Shown here piece by piece: positions 43,648 through 53,520 of a stretch of 64,000 bases of DNA. The stretch covers positions 2,239,892 through 2,303,891 of the forward strand of contig NZ_CH902583.1 of assembly GCF_000152965.1 (NCBI RefSeq), written 5' to 3'. A model generated the notes under the pieces. That model saw only the letters and a program-made list of their open reading frames with translations. It searched no databases and was not told the DNA's origin. The position numbers and the translations under genes are program-made. This DNA comes from Roseobacter sp. MED193. Its GTDB lineage: Bacteria > Pseudomonadota > Alphaproteobacteria > Rhodobacterales > Rhodobacteraceae. The first letter of the stretch is position 1. The number at the start of each line of letters is the position of its first letter.

Positions 43648-44233
43648 CTGCTAATGTCTTTCTGATCTGGTCCAGAATACCGCCCACCTGCGCCTCAGCA
43701 TGATCAAGCGTATCCGTTTCGATAATGAAATCAGAGCGGGCGCATTTTTCATCAATCGGCATTTGTTTCGCAAGGATTTGCTCAAACTGAGCTTCACTCA
43801 TGGTGCCGCGGTCCAATACCCGAGCGCGCTGCGTCTCGGCATCAACCCGGACACAGGCCACGGCATCCATTGCGACCTCACCACCGGTTTCAAACAGCAG
43901 CGGGATGTCAAAAACCAAGATGTCGCTGGTGGCAGCATCACGAAAGGCCTTGCGATCTGCCGCCAGCAGGGGATGCACAATCGCTTCGAGCTGCTCAAAG
44001 GCTGCGGGATCCTTGGCAAGGATCCGTTTCAAAGCCTCCCGGCTAACGGCACCTTCAACAATTGCAGTAGGGAAAGCCACCTGCACCGGAACAACAGCCG
44101 CACCCCCAGCCGCATAGATCCGGTGCACTGCAGCATCCGCATCCCAGACTGCACATCCCATCTGTGCAAACAGACCGGCCGTGGTGCTTTTGCCCATACC
44201 AATCGAGCCAGTGAGGCCAAGATGAAATGTCAT
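43640..44233 (-). CDS. coaE: Dephospho-CoA kinase
   Basis: CoaE phosphorylates dephospho-CoA, the last step of coenzyme A synthesis. The 197-residue product has Walker A in LGLTGSIGMGKSTTAGLF, the substrate segment WDADAAVHRIY near residue 33, VFDIPLLFETGGE near 105 and the late RSDFIIETD. The ATG at 44233 overlaps the aroE stop (ATGA); longer starts lie inside aroE. Confidence 0.95.
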   Translation of the reverse strand: MTFHLGLTGSIGMGKSTTAGLFAQMGCAVWDADAAVHRIYAAGGAAVVPVQVAFPTAIVEGAVSREALKRILAKDPAAFEQLEAIVHPLLAADRKAFRDAATSDILVFDIPLLFETGGEVAMDAVACVRVDAETQRARVLDRGTMSEAQFEQILAKQMPIDEKCARSDFIIETDTLDHAEAQVGGILDQIRKTLADA

Positions 44234-45063
44234 CGCAGCGCCGCTGCCCGTGTCGCAGTATCCACATCGGGCCGCTGGCCGAACCAACGTTCAAAGCCAG
44301 GCACCGCCTGATGCAACAACATGCCGAGCCCATCAACCACTGTGCAACCCATCTCCTCGGCGGTTTGCAGCAGATTGGTTTTGAGCGGGGAATAGATCAG
44401 ATCAGTAACAACCATATTTGGCTTTAGCCCATCCAAAGGGACCCGAAGGCGCGGCTTTCCAACCATACCAAGCGAAGTGGTGTTTACCACCAGGGCAGCA
44501 TCTTCAATGATGTTGCCAGCCAGAACCCAATCAACCACCTGAATACGCTTACCAAAATCGCTATGAAGCTGCTCCGCCCGTTCACGCGTGCGGTTGGTCA
44601 ACAGGATCTCCGGCACCCCGGCCTCGATCAAAGAGGCCACAACAGCGCGACAGGCACCACCCGCGCCAAGAACTGCTGCCGGGCCACTGGTCGGAACCCA
44701 ATCCGGAGCACCCTGCTGCAGGTTGGTGATAAAACCGTATCCATCCGTGTTATCCGCCAAGATACTGCCGTCACTGCGAAAGATAATTGTATTGGCCGCG
44801 CCCATCAATTTGGCCCGGTCCGTTACCTTGTCAGCGATCTTCATTACGGCTTCTTTGTGCGGGATCGTGACATTGACGCCGACAAACCCGGCCTTTGGCA
44901 GGGTCCGGATCACTGTTTCCAGGTCCTCTGGCTCCACATGCATCGGCACGTAATGCCCCGCAATGCCGTGGGTCTTGAGCCAATGTGTCTGCAACTGCGG
45001 CGATTTCGAATGCGCCACCGGACAGCCGATCACGCCGGCAAGAGGGATCTTTTTATCGCTCAT
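44230..45063 (-). CDS. aroE: Shikimate dehydrogenase (NADP+)
   Basis: AroE reduces 3-dehydroshikimate to shikimate in aromatic amino-acid synthesis. The 277-residue product has the substrate-binding GVIGCPVAHSKSPQLQ, the catalytic lysine region NVTIPHKEAVM near residue 65, NTDGYGF near 108, and the NADP-binding AAVLGAGGACRAVV near 130, followed by LTNRTRERAEQL. It overlaps maf upstream and coaE downstream by 4 bp each. Confidence 0.96.
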   Translation of the reverse strand: MSDKKIPLAGVIGCPVAHSKSPQLQTHWLKTHGIAGHYVPMHVEPEDLETVIRTLPKAGFVGVNVTIPHKEAVMKIADKVTDRAKLMGAANTIIFRSDGSILADNTDGYGFITNLQQGAPDWVPTSGPAAVLGAGGACRAVVASLIEAGVPEILLTNRTRERAEQLHSDFGKRIQVVDWVLAGNIIEDAALVVNTTSLGMVGKPRLRVPLDGLKPNMVVTDLIYSPLKTNLLQTAEEMGCTVVDGLGMLLHQAVPGFERWFGQRPDVDTATRAAALR

Positions 45064-45659
45064 TGATCAATTACACCCTGTAGTCCCAGATAGTTGAGCA
45101 GTTCCACCAGAGGTAGTCCCAGAACATTAAAGTAACTCCCTTCAATGTTAGAAAACAAGCGTACGCCTTCTTCTTCCAGCTTATAGGCCCCAACTGCGTG
45201 CTGAATACTGTGCCAGTTGCGTGACACATAAGAAGACAGGTAGCCATCCGAACACTCCCGCATACGCAAACGGACCTGGCCTACATGACGCCAGATGGGT
45301 TCCCCATCGCGGTAGATCACCGCAGCAGACAATAGCATATGTCGTTTTCCACGCATCGCGCTAAGCTGCGCCAGGGCTTCTTCTTCGCTTTTTGGCTTTG
45401 ACAGAAGCGCACCCTCAAAATCCAGCACCTGGTCACACCCCAAAACCAATGGTCCTGGATTCTTCATGCTGACTTTGCGCGCCTTTGCTTCGGCCAGTGC
45501 ATCGGCAATATCACGGGGATTGGCACCCTCGGCCAAGAGTGAAGCTTTGATCGCCTCCTCATCCACGCGCGCGATTTGCACCTCAAAAGGCACATCGGCC
45601 TGACGCAGCAGCTGCGCACGGATTTCAGAACCGGAGGCCAACAGGATGTGGGCAGACAT
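45060..45659 (-). CDS. maf: Maf-like nucleoside triphosphate pyrophosphatase
   Basis: Maf proteins hydrolyse non-canonical or modified nucleoside triphosphates. The 199-residue product has the N-terminal motif LLASGSEIRAQLLRQADVPF, VLGCDQVLDFEG near residue 72, and the late GAYKLEEEGVRLFSNIEGS. The start of the N-terminal motif (ASGSEIR) differs from the canonical SxSxRR, as in other alphaproteobacterial members. It is the first gene on the left side of the putative origin. Confidence 0.92.
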   Translation of the reverse strand: MSAHILLASGSEIRAQLLRQADVPFEVQIARVDEEAIKASLLAEGANPRDIADALAEAKARKVSMKNPGPLVLGCDQVLDFEGALLSKPKSEEEALAQLSAMRGKRHMLLSAAVIYRDGEPIWRHVGQVRLRMRECSDGYLSSYVSRNWHSIQHAVGAYKLEEEGVRLFSNIEGSYFNVLGLPLVELLNYLGLQGVIDQ

Positions 45660-46071
45660 GTGGAAAACCCCATGGAAAAGACGCGCAAGTTTATAGGATG
45701 GTTTGTATGGTTTTCCGCGCTTTTGGCAAGTGCACAGGAAAAGTGGAAATTCCAGGAAAGGATCCGCTGATTCCTCCGCCGGGGATTGGGATAACTCTCC
45801 AAACCGGGATATCTATGATCTCCCCGATTCCTCCAAAGGTTATCCCCAGAGTAATCTAGGTTAACAAAGTGTTAATTACCCTTATTTTCAAAGATGTTAA
45901 CCAAAGTGTCACCAATGTGGCAACTTTGGGGCAAGCTATTCATTCACACTGGGGATAAGCCGGTGAAAGACTGAATAATCCACCGAAACCCTTGTCCCTA
46001 CAAAAACATCATCCTTTAAATCTTTCTTTATTATTATAAGGGTGGGTCATCTAAGCCTAAGCGAGAGACCG
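45660..46071. other. Putative chromosomal replication origin (oriC)
   Basis: A 412-bp gene-free stretch at a divergence point, with maf-aroE-coaE-dnaQ reading left and hemJ-rho-mnmE-mnmG-rsmG-parAB reading right. It contains DnaA-box-like 9-mers: TTATCCCAA (45786-45794, minus), TTATCCCCA (45840-45848, plus), TTATCCCCA (45950-45958, minus) and TAATCCACC (45976-45984, plus). The A+T-rich segments are 45859-45902, bounded by the dyad GGTTAAC…GTTAACC, and 46014-46040. Two GATTC sites (45769 and 45826) fit the CcrM motif GANTC. Location next to parAB with parS sites is the rule in alphaproteobacteria. Function is inferred. Confidence 0.78.
45861..45875. promoter_or_regulatory. Perfect CtrA-type box inside the putative origin
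   Basis: TTAA (45861-45864), seven bases CAAAGTG, TTAA (45872-45875), in the A+T-rich core of the candidate origin and 12 bp from a DnaA-box-like TTATCCCCA. In Caulobacter, CtrA binds such sites in the origin and blocks initiation. Here this is pattern-based inference. Confidence 0.55.
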
Positions 46072-46527
46072 ATGGACCTGACAGACTGGATGTTCACCCT
46101 CTACCCATATGCCAAATCACTGCACATCATGGCAGTGCTCAGCTGGATGGCGGGTTTATTCTATCTCCCGCGGCTGTTCGTGTATCACGTGGAGCAGGCA
46201 GAGAAGGTTCCTGAAAGCCTGTCGATCTTTGTTACCATGGAAGACAAACTGCATCGTTTGATCATGCGCCCAGCTATGACGGTGACATGGGGTGCAGGGC
46301 TGTTCATGGTGATGACCCCTGGGATCGTCGATTGGAGCTCTGTGTGGCCCTGGAGCAAGGCTTTGGGGGTCTTGGGAATGAGCTGGTTCCACTATTGGCT
46401 GTTGATGCGTCAGCGGGACTTTGCGGCTGGGAAAAATCGTCTCACCGGTCGAAGGTATCGGATGATGAACGAAGTCCCCACGCTGCTGATGGTGGTGATT
46501 GTCGTTTCAGTGATCTTCAAGTTCTGA
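46072..46527 (+). CDS. hemJ: Protoporphyrinogen IX oxidase HemJ
   Basis: HemJ oxidises protoporphyrinogen IX to protoporphyrin IX in the inner membrane, the oxidase type used by most alphaproteobacteria. The 151-residue product has about four membrane segments and the conserved histidine region YAKSLHIMAVLSWMAGLFYL followed by PRLFVYHVE, and LMRPAMTVTWGAGLFM-type features (here IMRPAMTVTWGAGLF). The ATG at 46072 has GAGAG upstream and opens the family-conserved N-terminus. It is the first gene to the right of the putative origin. Confidence 0.9.
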   Translation: MDLTDWMFTLYPYAKSLHIMAVLSWMAGLFYLPRLFVYHVEQAEKVPESLSIFVTMEDKLHRLIMRPAMTVTWGAGLFMVMTPGIVDWSSVWPWSKALGVLGMSWFHYWLLMRQRDFAAGKNRLTGRRYRMMNEVPTLLMVVIVVSVIFKF

Positions 46528-46581
46528 CCACAGCTCCCCATAGCGGCCATTTAAGGCGATACAGCGCGTCTGTAGGGGCAT

Positions 46582-46610
46582 TTGACTTAAGTCTCCTCAC
46601 CCCCTATGTA
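46582..46610 (+). promoter_or_regulatory. Candidate sigma-70 promoter of rho
   Basis: TTGACT (46582-46587), 17-base spacer, TATGTA (46605-46610), about 93 bp upstream of the rho ATG. The resulting leader of about 85 bases could allow autoregulation of rho, as seen in other bacteria. Pattern-based only. Confidence 0.45.
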
Positions 46611-46703
46611 TGGCGTCCAACAGGCCCGTCCGGGCACTCGTGTTCTCCGAACTTGATAATAGCAGCTCTCCCCAAATAGCCGGGGCAAAAAGGCCATATA
46701 TTG

Positions 46704-47975
46704 ATGACCGTCGAATCCCTCAATCTTTCTGATCTCAAGGCGCAAAGCCCCAAGAACCTTCTGTCTATGGCCGAAGAACTGGAGATCGAAAACGCCTCCA
46801 CCATGCGTAAGGGTGAGATGATGTTCCAGATCCTGCGCGAGCGCGCAGATGAGGGATGGGAAATCGGCGGCGATGGCGTGTTGGAAGTGCTGCAGGATGG
46901 ATTCGGTTTCCTGCGCTCGCCAGAGGCCAACTACCTGCCAGGCCCGGATGATATCTATGTTTCGCCAGAAATGATCCGTAAGCATTCGCTGCGTACGGGT
47001 GATACCATCGAGGGCCAGATCAAGGCCCCCCTGGATGCAGAACGCTATTTTGCGATGACCAGCGTCACTAAGATCAACTTTGAAGATCCTGAAAAGGCGC
47101 GCCACAAGATTGCTTTTGATAACCTTACACCGCTCTACCCTGATGAGCGTTTGAAGATGGAAGTCGAGGATCCCACCCTGAAAGATCGTTCAGCCCGTGT
47201 GATCGACCTGGTTGCGCCCATCGGCAAGGGCCAACGATCCCTGATTGTGGCACCGCCACGTACGGGTAAGACAATGATTTTGCAGAATATTGCGAACTCT
47301 ATTGAGAAGAATCACCCTGAATGCTACCTCATTGTTTTGTTGATCGACGAACGTCCAGAGGAAGTCACGGACATGCAGCGTTCGGTAAAGGGCGAGGTTG
47401 TCTCTTCCACCTTTGACGAGCCCGCTACACGCCACGTTGCTGTGTCAGAAATGGTGATCGAGAAAGCCAAGCGTTTGGTCGAACATAAGCGAGATGTTGT
47501 TATCTTGCTTGATTCGATCACAAGACTTGGTAGAGCGTTCAACACAGTTGTGCCCTCATCTGGTAAGGTATTGACCGGTGGTGTAGATGCGAACGCCCTG
47601 CAACGCCCCAAGCGTTTCTTTGGGGCTGCCCGGAACATTGAAGAAGGCGGTTCGCTTACCATTATCGCCACCGCGTTGATCGATACTGGCAGCCGCATGG
47701 ATGAGGTTATCTTTGAAGAATTCAAAGGTACCGGTAACTCCGAACTGGTTCTGGATCGCAAAATTGCCGACAAACGGGTCTATCCTGCTATCGACATCCT
47801 CAAATCCGGCACCCGGAAAGAGGAGCTTTTGGTCGACAAAGGCGATCTGGCCAAGACCTTTGTCTTGCGTCGTATCCTCAACCCGATGGGCACAACTGAC
47901 GCGGTAGAGTTCCTCCTGGGCAAATTGAAGCAAACCAAATCTAACTCTGATTTCTTTGACTCAATGAACACCTAA
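46704..47975 (+). CDS. rho: Transcription termination factor Rho
   Basis: Rho is the hexameric RNA helicase that ends transcription. The 423-residue product has the N-terminal helical domain ([20 protein letters not shown]), the RNA-binding cold-shock fold ([20 protein letters not shown]), Walker [18 protein letters not shown] near residue 180, Walker [17 protein letters not shown] near 265 and the Q/R-loop region [20 protein letters not shown]. The ATG at 46704 is chosen; an adjacent upstream TTG adds one residue. mnmE follows 32 bp downstream. Confidence 0.97.
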   Translation: MTVESLNLSDLKAQSPKNLLSMAEELEIENASTMRKGEMMFQILRERADEGWEIGGDGVLEVLQDGFGFLRSPEANYLPGPDDIYVSPEMIRKHSLRTGDTIEGQIKAPLDAERYFAMTSVTKINFEDPEKARHKIAFDNLTPLYPDERLKMEVEDPTLKDRSARVIDLVAPIGKGQRSLIVAPPRTGKTMILQNIANSIEKNHPECYLIVLLIDERPEEVTDMQRSVKGEVVSSTFDEPATRHVAVSEMVIEKAKRLVEHKRDVVILLDSITRLGRAFNTVVPSSGKVLTGGVDANALQRPKRFFGAARNIEEGGSLTIIATALIDTGSRMDEVIFEEFKGTGNSELVLDRKIADKRVYPAIDILKSGTRKEELLVDKGDLAKTFVLRRILNPMGTTDAVEFLLGKLKQTKSNSDFFDSMNT

Positions 47976-48007
47976 CAGCCGAAGGCCAGAAATAGAGGAA
48001 GGCCAAG

Positions 48008-49294
48008 ATGGATACGATCTTTGCACTGGCCTCCGCACAGGGGAAGGCTGGGGTGTCAGTCATTCGCATTTCTGGCCCTAATGCACTTGGTGTAGCGAAT
48101 CAGATTTGTGATCGTCCCCTCCCTGCCAAGGGGCGGGGGCTGCGTCGCCTTATTGATTTTGATGGCAGCCAACTGGATGAAGCTCTGGTTCTTAGTTTTG
48201 CCGCGCCGGCGAGTTTTACCGGCGAAAATATTGTCGAATTCCAAGTCCATGGCAGTACAGCTGTAGTTTCAGCAGTTCTGGATCGATTGACTAGAACCCC
48301 TGATCTGCGTTTGGCAGAGCCCGGAGAATTCACCCGGCGGGCATTGGAAAACGGTAAGCTTGACCTGGCCCAGGTTGAAGCTCTGGCTGATCTGATTGAT
48401 GCGGAAACTGAAGCTCAACGTAAGCAAGCTCAGGTGGTTCTGTCTGGTGGTCTGGGGCAGTTGGCCGAAAGATGGCGGGTGGATCTCATACGAGCGGCCT
48501 CTTTGATTGAGGTGACTATAGATTTTGCTGATGAAGACGTCCCTGTTGATGTTACTCCTGAGGTGACAACCCTTCTGAACTCTGTGGCACAGGATTTGGA
48601 AGCAGAGACAAAGGGCGTCAAAATTGCTGAGCGCATTCGCGACGGTTTTGAAGTTGCGATCATTGGTGCGCCGAATGTGGGAAAATCCACTCTTCTAAAT
48701 ATGCTTGCAGGCCGTGAGGCGGCCATCACGTCAGAATATGCCGGCACGACACGTGATGTGATTGAGGTCCGGATGGATTTGGCTGGTTTGCCTGTCACCC
48801 TCTTGGATACCGCCGGCCTACGGGATACCGATGATCATGTTGAGGGTATCGGTATTGAGCTGGCGCGCAAGCGCGCAGAACAAGCAGATCTGCGGGTTTT
48901 CTTAGTTGAGCCAGACGAAGCAATTGATTTGGAGATGAGACCTGGAGACATTCGTTTGCGCCCAAAAGCAGACATGCGAGAGATCTCCGACGGATCCATT
49001 TCAGGGAAAACAGGGCAGGGGGTTGACCGCCTGGTGACCCATATTTCCGATACGCTGAAGGATCGGTCCACACAGGTGGGTGTAGCGACGCGGGCCCGTC
49101 ATCGGGATATGATGCTGGCTGCTTTGAATAGCCTGAGTGAAGCACAGTTGGTCTTGCAACGGGGTGCGGAGTTCTATGAAATAGCGGCTGAAGACATTCG
49201 GTCAGCAGTTCGTTCTCTGGAAATGTTGGTTGGGCGCGTAGGTGTTGAAAATCTCTTGGATGAGATCTTCTCCAGTTTCTGTCTTGGAAAATAG
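48008..49294 (+). CDS. mnmE: tRNA modification GTPase MnmE
   Basis: MnmE and MnmG together install the carboxymethylaminomethyl group at U34 of certain tRNAs. The 428-residue product has the N-terminal folate-binding domain ([20 protein letters not shown]), the GTPase domain with [20 protein letters not shown] near residue 215 and [18 protein letters not shown] near 262, and the C-terminal FSSFCLGK with the catalytic cysteine. It lies 12 bp upstream of mnmG with a parS site in between. Confidence 0.96.
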   Translation: MDTIFALASAQGKAGVSVIRISGPNALGVANQICDRPLPAKGRGLRRLIDFDGSQLDEALVLSFAAPASFTGENIVEFQVHGSTAVVSAVLDRLTRTPDLRLAEPGEFTRRALENGKLDLAQVEALADLIDAETEAQRKQAQVVLSGGLGQLAERWRVDLIRAASLIEVTIDFADEDVPVDVTPEVTTLLNSVAQDLEAETKGVKIAERIRDGFEVAIIGAPNVGKSTLLNMLAGREAAITSEYAGTTRDVIEVRMDLAGLPVTLLDTAGLRDTDDHVEGIGIELARKRAEQADLRVFLVEPDEAIDLEMRPGDIRLRPKADMREISDGSISGKTGQGVDRLVTHISDTLKDRSTQVGVATRARHRDMMLAALNSLSEAQLVLQRGAEFYEIAAEDIRSAVRSLEMLVGRVGVENLLDEIFSSFCLGK

Positions 49295-49298
49295 GGAG

Positions 49299-49314
49299 TG
49301 TTTCACGTGAAACA
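49299..49314. other. parS: parS centromere site 1 (TGTTTCACGTGAAACA)
   Basis: A perfect 16-bp match to the universal chromosomal parS palindrome bound by ParB. It spans the translation start of mnmG. parA and parB lie 2.5 to 3.3 kb downstream. Confidence 0.95.
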
Positions 49315-51181
49315 TTCAGACTTTGACGTTGTTGTTATCGGTGGTGGCCACGCTGGTACCGAGGCAGCCCATGCGGCAGCACGTATGGGGGTCAGGACCG
49401 CTCTTATCACTTTGACACGCGAGGGTATTGGCGTGATGTCCTGTAACCCGGCAATCGGTGGCTTGGGAAAAGGACACCTGGTCCGCGAAATCGACGCAAT
49501 GGACGGCGTGATGGGCAAGGTTGCCGATCTGGCGGGTATTCAGTTTCGCCTCCTGAACCGACGAAAGGGCCCAGCTGTGCAGGGGCCCCGTGCCCAATCA
49601 GATCGCGGAATCTACCGCCGTGAGATGTTGAAACGGACTGACGTGCAGGAAAATCTGGAGATCATCGAAGGAGAAGCGACCGACTTCTTGATGCAGGGCA
49701 CCGCAGTTCAGGGTGTTGTTCTCGCTGATGGAAGTGAGATCCGAAGCAGGTTCGTAATCCTGACCACGGGTACCTTCTTGCGTGGGGTCATCCATATTGG
49801 TGATGTGTCCAAACCAGGCGGGCGGATGGGCGATCGTCCCTCAGTGAAACTGGCGGAGCGGTTGGATAGCTTCAAACTCCCTATGGGACGGCTAAAAACA
49901 GGTACCCCGCCGCGTTTGGATGGTCGAACGATCAATTGGGATATCTTGGAGGGACAGCCTGGGGATGAGGATCCAACGTTCTTTTCCTTTATGACCAAGG
50001 AGTTGTCCGCGAAACAAGTCGTTTGTGGTATAACCCATACAAATGAAAAAACTCATGAGATTATACGGGATAACCTGTCCCGTTCCGCGATGTATGGTGG
50101 GCATATTGATGGCGTCGGTCCCAGGTATTGTCCGTCAATCGAGGACAAAATTGTCAGATTTGCAGATAAGACCTCTCACCAGATCTTTTTGGAACCGGAA
50201 GGTGCCACAGATCATACGGTCTATCCAAACGGTATTTCCACCAGCCTTCCGGTGGATGTACAGGCGGACTACGTGCGGTCAATTGTGGGTTTGGAAAAAG
50301 CAGAGATTTTGCAACCGGGCTATGCGATTGAATATGACTATATCGACCCTCGTGCGCTCTCCTTGGACCTGTCGTTGAAAGATGTTCCTGGCCTCTATTT
50401 GGCCGGTCAGATCAATGGAACAACGGGATATGAGGAAGCTGCTGCCCAGGGATTGGTGGCCGGTCTAAGTGCAGCGGCTAAGTGCCGAGAGCAAGAACCA
50501 GTGATGTTTGGCCGGTCAAACAGCTATATCGGTGTAATGATCGACGACTTGACAACGCATGGCGTGACTGAGCCCTATCGTATGTTTACATCCCGTGCGG
50601 AGTTCCGGCTATCTCTCCGGGCAGACAATGCGGATCAGCGGCTCACGCCCCTGGCCATCGAGGCTGGTTGCATTTCGGAAGAGCGAAAAACCGCCTTTAC
50701 CGCTAAGATGGAGCATTTGGCGGACATTCGGGCCAAGATGGAGGATGGCGTCTTTACGCCAAAGCAGATCTCTGAGGCGGGAATATATGTTAACCAGGAT
50801 GGGAACAAACGGACGGGGTTTGAGGTATTGGCCTTTCCTGATGTGTGTTTCGAGGATCTTGTTCCCTTACTTCCTGAATGCGCCCATGCCAGCTCTGACA
50901 TCCGACGGCAATTGGAACGGGATGCACTTTATGTTCACTACATAGCACGGCAGGAAAAAGAGATAGCAGCGGTTAAGCGGGATGAAGGCTATGTTATCCC
51001 ACCAGAGTTCGATTACGGATCGATTGATGGGCTATCTGCGGAGTTGCAGCAAAAACTATCCACTACGCGGCCTGAAACCCTGGCGAAAGCGAGCCGGATT
51101 AACGGAATGACACCGGCTGGATTGGCTTTGGTTCTGGCCAGGTTAAGGAAGAACTCCCGTTCACAGGAGAAAGCGGGATGA
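49307..51181 (+). CDS. mnmG: tRNA uridine-34 carboxymethylaminomethyl enzyme MnmG (GidA)
   Basis: MnmG is the FAD/NADH partner of MnmE. The 624-residue product starts with the FAD fold [20 protein letters not shown] and has [20 protein letters not shown] near residue 47, [18 protein letters not shown] near 87, [14 protein letters not shown] near 195 and [17 protein letters not shown] near 365. Two GTG starts exist: 49298 (giving MFHVKH…) and 49307. GGGAG at 49294-49298 sits 8 bases before 49307 and overlaps 49298, so I prefer 49307. Either way parS overlaps the start. rsmG overlaps its stop. Confidence 0.95.
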   Translation: MKHSDFDVVVIGGGHAGTEAAHAAARMGVRTALITLTREGIGVMSCNPAIGGLGKGHLVREIDAMDGVMGKVADLAGIQFRLLNRRKGPAVQGPRAQSDRGIYRREMLKRTDVQENLEIIEGEATDFLMQGTAVQGVVLADGSEIRSRFVILTTGTFLRGVIHIGDVSKPGGRMGDRPSVKLAERLDSFKLPMGRLKTGTPPRLDGRTINWDILEGQPGDEDPTFFSFMTKELSAKQVVCGITHTNEKTHEIIRDNLSRSAMYGGHIDGVGPRYCPSIEDKIVRFADKTSHQIFLEPEGATDHTVYPNGISTSLPVDVQADYVRSIVGLEKAEILQPGYAIEYDYIDPRALSLDLSLKDVPGLYLAGQINGTTGYEEAAAQGLVAGLSAAAKCREQEPVMFGRSNSYIGVMIDDLTTHGVTEPYRMFTSRAEFRLSLRADNADQRLTPLAIEAGCISEERKTAFTAKMEHLADIRAKMEDGVFTPKQISEAGIYVNQDGNKRTGFEVLAFPDVCFEDLVPLLPECAHASSDIRRQLERDALYVHYIARQEKEIAAVKRDEGYVIPPEFDYGSIDGLSAELQQKLSTTRPETLAKASRINGMTPAGLALVLARLRKNSRSQEKAG

Positions 51182-51798
51182 GCGATAGAGCACTCCTTGA
51201 ACAGCTGAATGTTTCACGTGAAACAATAGAACGGTTGGAGAAGTTTGAAGAGGTTCTCCTGAAGTGGAACCCCCGTATTAATCTGGTTTCCAAAAACAGC
51301 CTACAAGACCTCTGGAACAGGCATATCGTTGATTCGGTTCAGGTCTTTACCTGTGTCGAAGATCTCGGCGTGTCTTGGGTGGATATTGGCAGTGGTGGGG
51401 GATTTCCCGGTATCGTCGTGGCGATCATGGCAGCAGAACATGCCCCCAAGACTAAGGTCACTCTAATCGAGAGTGATCAGCGCAAATCGGCTTTCCTGAG
51501 GACCGCAGCCCGCGAATGTGGTGTGCCGGTTACTGTTTTGAATCAGCGGATCGAAGAGGCTGACCCGCAGAATGCAGATGTTCTTTCGGCGCGTGCTGTC
51601 GCAGATCTGGACGCGTTGCTATATTTTTCAGAAAGACATCTTGCCAAGAATGGCTTGGGTGTGTTTCCGAAAGGAGCAAGCTGGAAAAAAGAGGTGGATA
51701 AAGCTGCAGAGAGATGGCGATTCGAAGTTGAACCGATTACAAGTTTGACTGAGACTGAAGCAGTTGTTCTTAAGATCAAAGGGGTTGCTCGTGCCTGA
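51178..51798 (+). CDS. rsmG: 16S rRNA (guanine-N7) methyltransferase RsmG (GidB)
   Basis: RsmG methylates G527 of 16S rRNA using S-adenosylmethionine. The 206-residue product has the SAM-binding [18 protein letters not shown] near residue 70, [17 protein letters not shown] near 95, and [14 protein letters not shown] near 138. The start overlaps the mnmG stop by 4 bp. Codons 11-16 (NVSRET) are encoded by the second parS site. Confidence 0.95.
   Translation: MSDRALLEQLNVSRETIERLEKFEEVLLKWNPRINLVSKNSLQDLWNRHIVDSVQVFTCVEDLGVSWVDIGSGGGFPGIVVAIMAAEHAPKTKVTLIESDQRKSAFLRTAARECGVPVTVLNQRIEEADPQNADVLSARAVADLDALLYFSERHLAKNGLGVFPKGASWKKEVDKAAERWRFEVEPITSLTETEAVVLKIKGVARA
51210..51225. other. parS: parS centromere site 2, inside rsmG
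   Basis: A second perfect TGTTTCACGTGAAACA, lying within the rsmG coding sequence, 1.9 kb from the first and about 0.6 kb upstream of parA. The encoded peptide NVSRET is commonly conserved in RsmG homologues, so the DNA is under dual constraint. Confidence 0.95.
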
Positions 51799-52600
51799 CT
51801 TATCTCGCCCAGATGGGCCACGAATTATCGCGGTTGCAAATCAAAAGGGTGGGGTTGGCAAGACAACGACTGCAATTAACCTTGCAGCAGCTTTGGTAGA
51901 GACGGGTTTGCGCGTTCTGGTAGTGGATCTGGATCCACAGGGCAACGCTTCCACTGGTTTGGGCATAGATAGCACTGACAGAGATGCCACTACATATGAT
52001 CTACTTGTTGACGATGCACCACTAAATGAAGTGATTCGCACTACTGATATCGAGGATCTATGCATTATTCCTGCGACTGTGGATCTGAGCTCAGCTGATA
52101 TTGAGCTTTTTGCCAATGAAAAACGTAGCTTCTTGCTGCACGACGCCCTGCGGCAGACGGCGATGGACGAATACGATTGGGATTATGTGTTAATCGATTG
52201 TCCACCTTCTCTTAACCTTTTAACCGTGAATGCCATGGTGGCCTCTCATTCTGTGCTGATCCCTTTGCAAAGTGAATTCTTTGCCTTGGAAGGAGTCTCA
52301 CAATTATTGCTTACCATTCGTGAGGTACGCCAATCGGCCAACCCTGGTTTGCGGATTGAGGGGATCGTTCTCACTATGTTTGACCGTCGTAATAACCTGT
52401 CGCAGCAAGTTGAGCAGGACGCACGGGACAATCTGGGAGAGTTGGTGTTCAAGACTAAGATCCCCCGCAATGTCCGGGTCAGCGAAGCACCGTCCTATGC
52501 CTTGCCGGTGCTGAACTATGATGGCAATTCATTGGGCGCGCGAGCTTACCGGGCTTTGGCGGAAGAGTTGATATCAAACAACCAAACAATCGCGGCGTGA
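51791..52600 (+). CDS. parA: Chromosome partitioning ATPase ParA
   Basis: ParA forms ATP-dependent gradients on the nucleoid that pull ParB-parS complexes apart. The 269-residue product has the deviant Walker A IIAVANQKGGVGKTTTAINL, LVVDLDPQGNASTGLG near residue 40, and VLIDCPPSLNLLTVNAM near 135. The GTG at 51791 has AAGGGG 8 bases upstream and overlaps the rsmG stop by 8 bp; a longer in-frame start at 51764 lies deeper in rsmG and lacks this support. Confidence 0.96.
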   Translation: MPDLSRPDGPRIIAVANQKGGVGKTTTAINLAAALVETGLRVLVVDLDPQGNASTGLGIDSTDRDATTYDLLVDDAPLNEVIRTTDIEDLCIIPATVDLSSADIELFANEKRSFLLHDALRQTAMDEYDWDYVLIDCPPSLNLLTVNAMVASHSVLIPLQSEFFALEGVSQLLLTIREVRQSANPGLRIEGIVLTMFDRRNNLSQQVEQDARDNLGELVFKTKIPRNVRVSEAPSYALPVLNYDGNSLGARAYRALAEELISNNQTIAA

Positions 52601-52614
52601 GAGCGGAGTACAAA

Positions 52615-53520
52615 ATGTCAGAAAAAGCGAAGAACAAGCCTCGCGGATTGGGTCGTGGATTGTCTGCCTTGATGGCAGACGTGAACCCAGAGCCAGTGAG
52701 CACCAGTACAGAAGTACAGACTCCGCGTAATGCAGAGGTTCTGGTCCCGATTGAGAAGGTTGTGGCCAATCCGGATCAGCCACGTCGGCAGTTCCTACAA
52801 GAAGATCTGGACGATCTGACGGCTTCGATCAAGGAAAAGGGGGTTCTGCAGCCCCTGATCGTTCGGCCCCGCGATGGCGATATGTATGAAATCGTTGCGG
52901 GCGAACGCCGCTGGCGTGCCGCCCAGGCCGCGCAGCTGCATGAGGTTCCTGTGCTTATCCGGGACTATTCGGATGTTGAGATGATGGAAGTGGCCATCAT
53001 TGAAAACATCCAGCGATCGGATCTGAACGCGATGGAAGAGGCTCAAAGCTATAAGCAGCTGATGGAGCGCTTTGGTCATACCCAGGAAAAGATGGCGGAG
53101 GCCCTAGGAAAGAGCCGTAGTCACATCGCCAATCTTGTGCGTTTGCTACATCTCCCAGAGGACGTGAGGGCATTGGTCAATGACCGCAAGCTTTCAGCAG
53201 GACATGCGCGTGCGCTGATCACTTCTGACAATGCTTCAGAACTGGCACAGAAGATTGTCAAAGGTGGGTTGTCTGTTCGCGCGACTGAAGCTCTGGTCAA
53301 AAAGGACGCCGCGGGTCTCCAGGCCCCCGCGGCCGCGCGCAGATCTCCTCGACCGACGGACAAGGACGCGGATACCAAAGCGTTAGAGGGCGATCTTTCC
53401 GCGATACTGCGGATGAAAGTTTCGATAGATCATAAAACTGGCGGTGAGAGCGGCTCTGTCACGATCAGTTATGAGACTTTGGATCAGCTCGATGAGCTGT
53501 GCAATATTCTCAGCAAGTGA
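52615..53520 (+). CDS. parB: Chromosome partitioning protein ParB
   Basis: ParB binds parS, loads as a CTP-dependent clamp and spreads along DNA. The 301-residue product starts with the ParA-stimulating basic motif [17 protein letters not shown], has the CTP-binding region [11 protein letters not shown] near residue 95 and [18 protein letters not shown] near 120, and the helix-turn-helix [14 protein letters not shown] near 160, then a linker and C-terminal dimer domain. The ATG at 52615 has GGAG 6 bases upstream. Confidence 0.96.
   Translation: MSEKAKNKPRGLGRGLSALMADVNPEPVSTSTEVQTPRNAEVLVPIEKVVANPDQPRRQFLQEDLDDLTASIKEKGVLQPLIVRPRDGDMYEIVAGERRWRAAQAAQLHEVPVLIRDYSDVEMMEVAIIENIQRSDLNAMEEAQSYKQLMERFGHTQEKMAEALGKSRSHIANLVRLLHLPEDVRALVNDRKLSAGHARALITSDNASELAQKIVKGGLSVRATEALVKKDAAGLQAPAAARRSPRPTDKDADTKALEGDLSAILRMKVSIDHKTGGESGSVTISYETLDQLDELCNILSK

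Noticed and set aside
52213-52225. Paired TTAA sequences inside parA resembling a CtrA site
   Set aside because: The spacing between the TTAA motifs is about 4 bases, not 7, and it lies in coding DNA.
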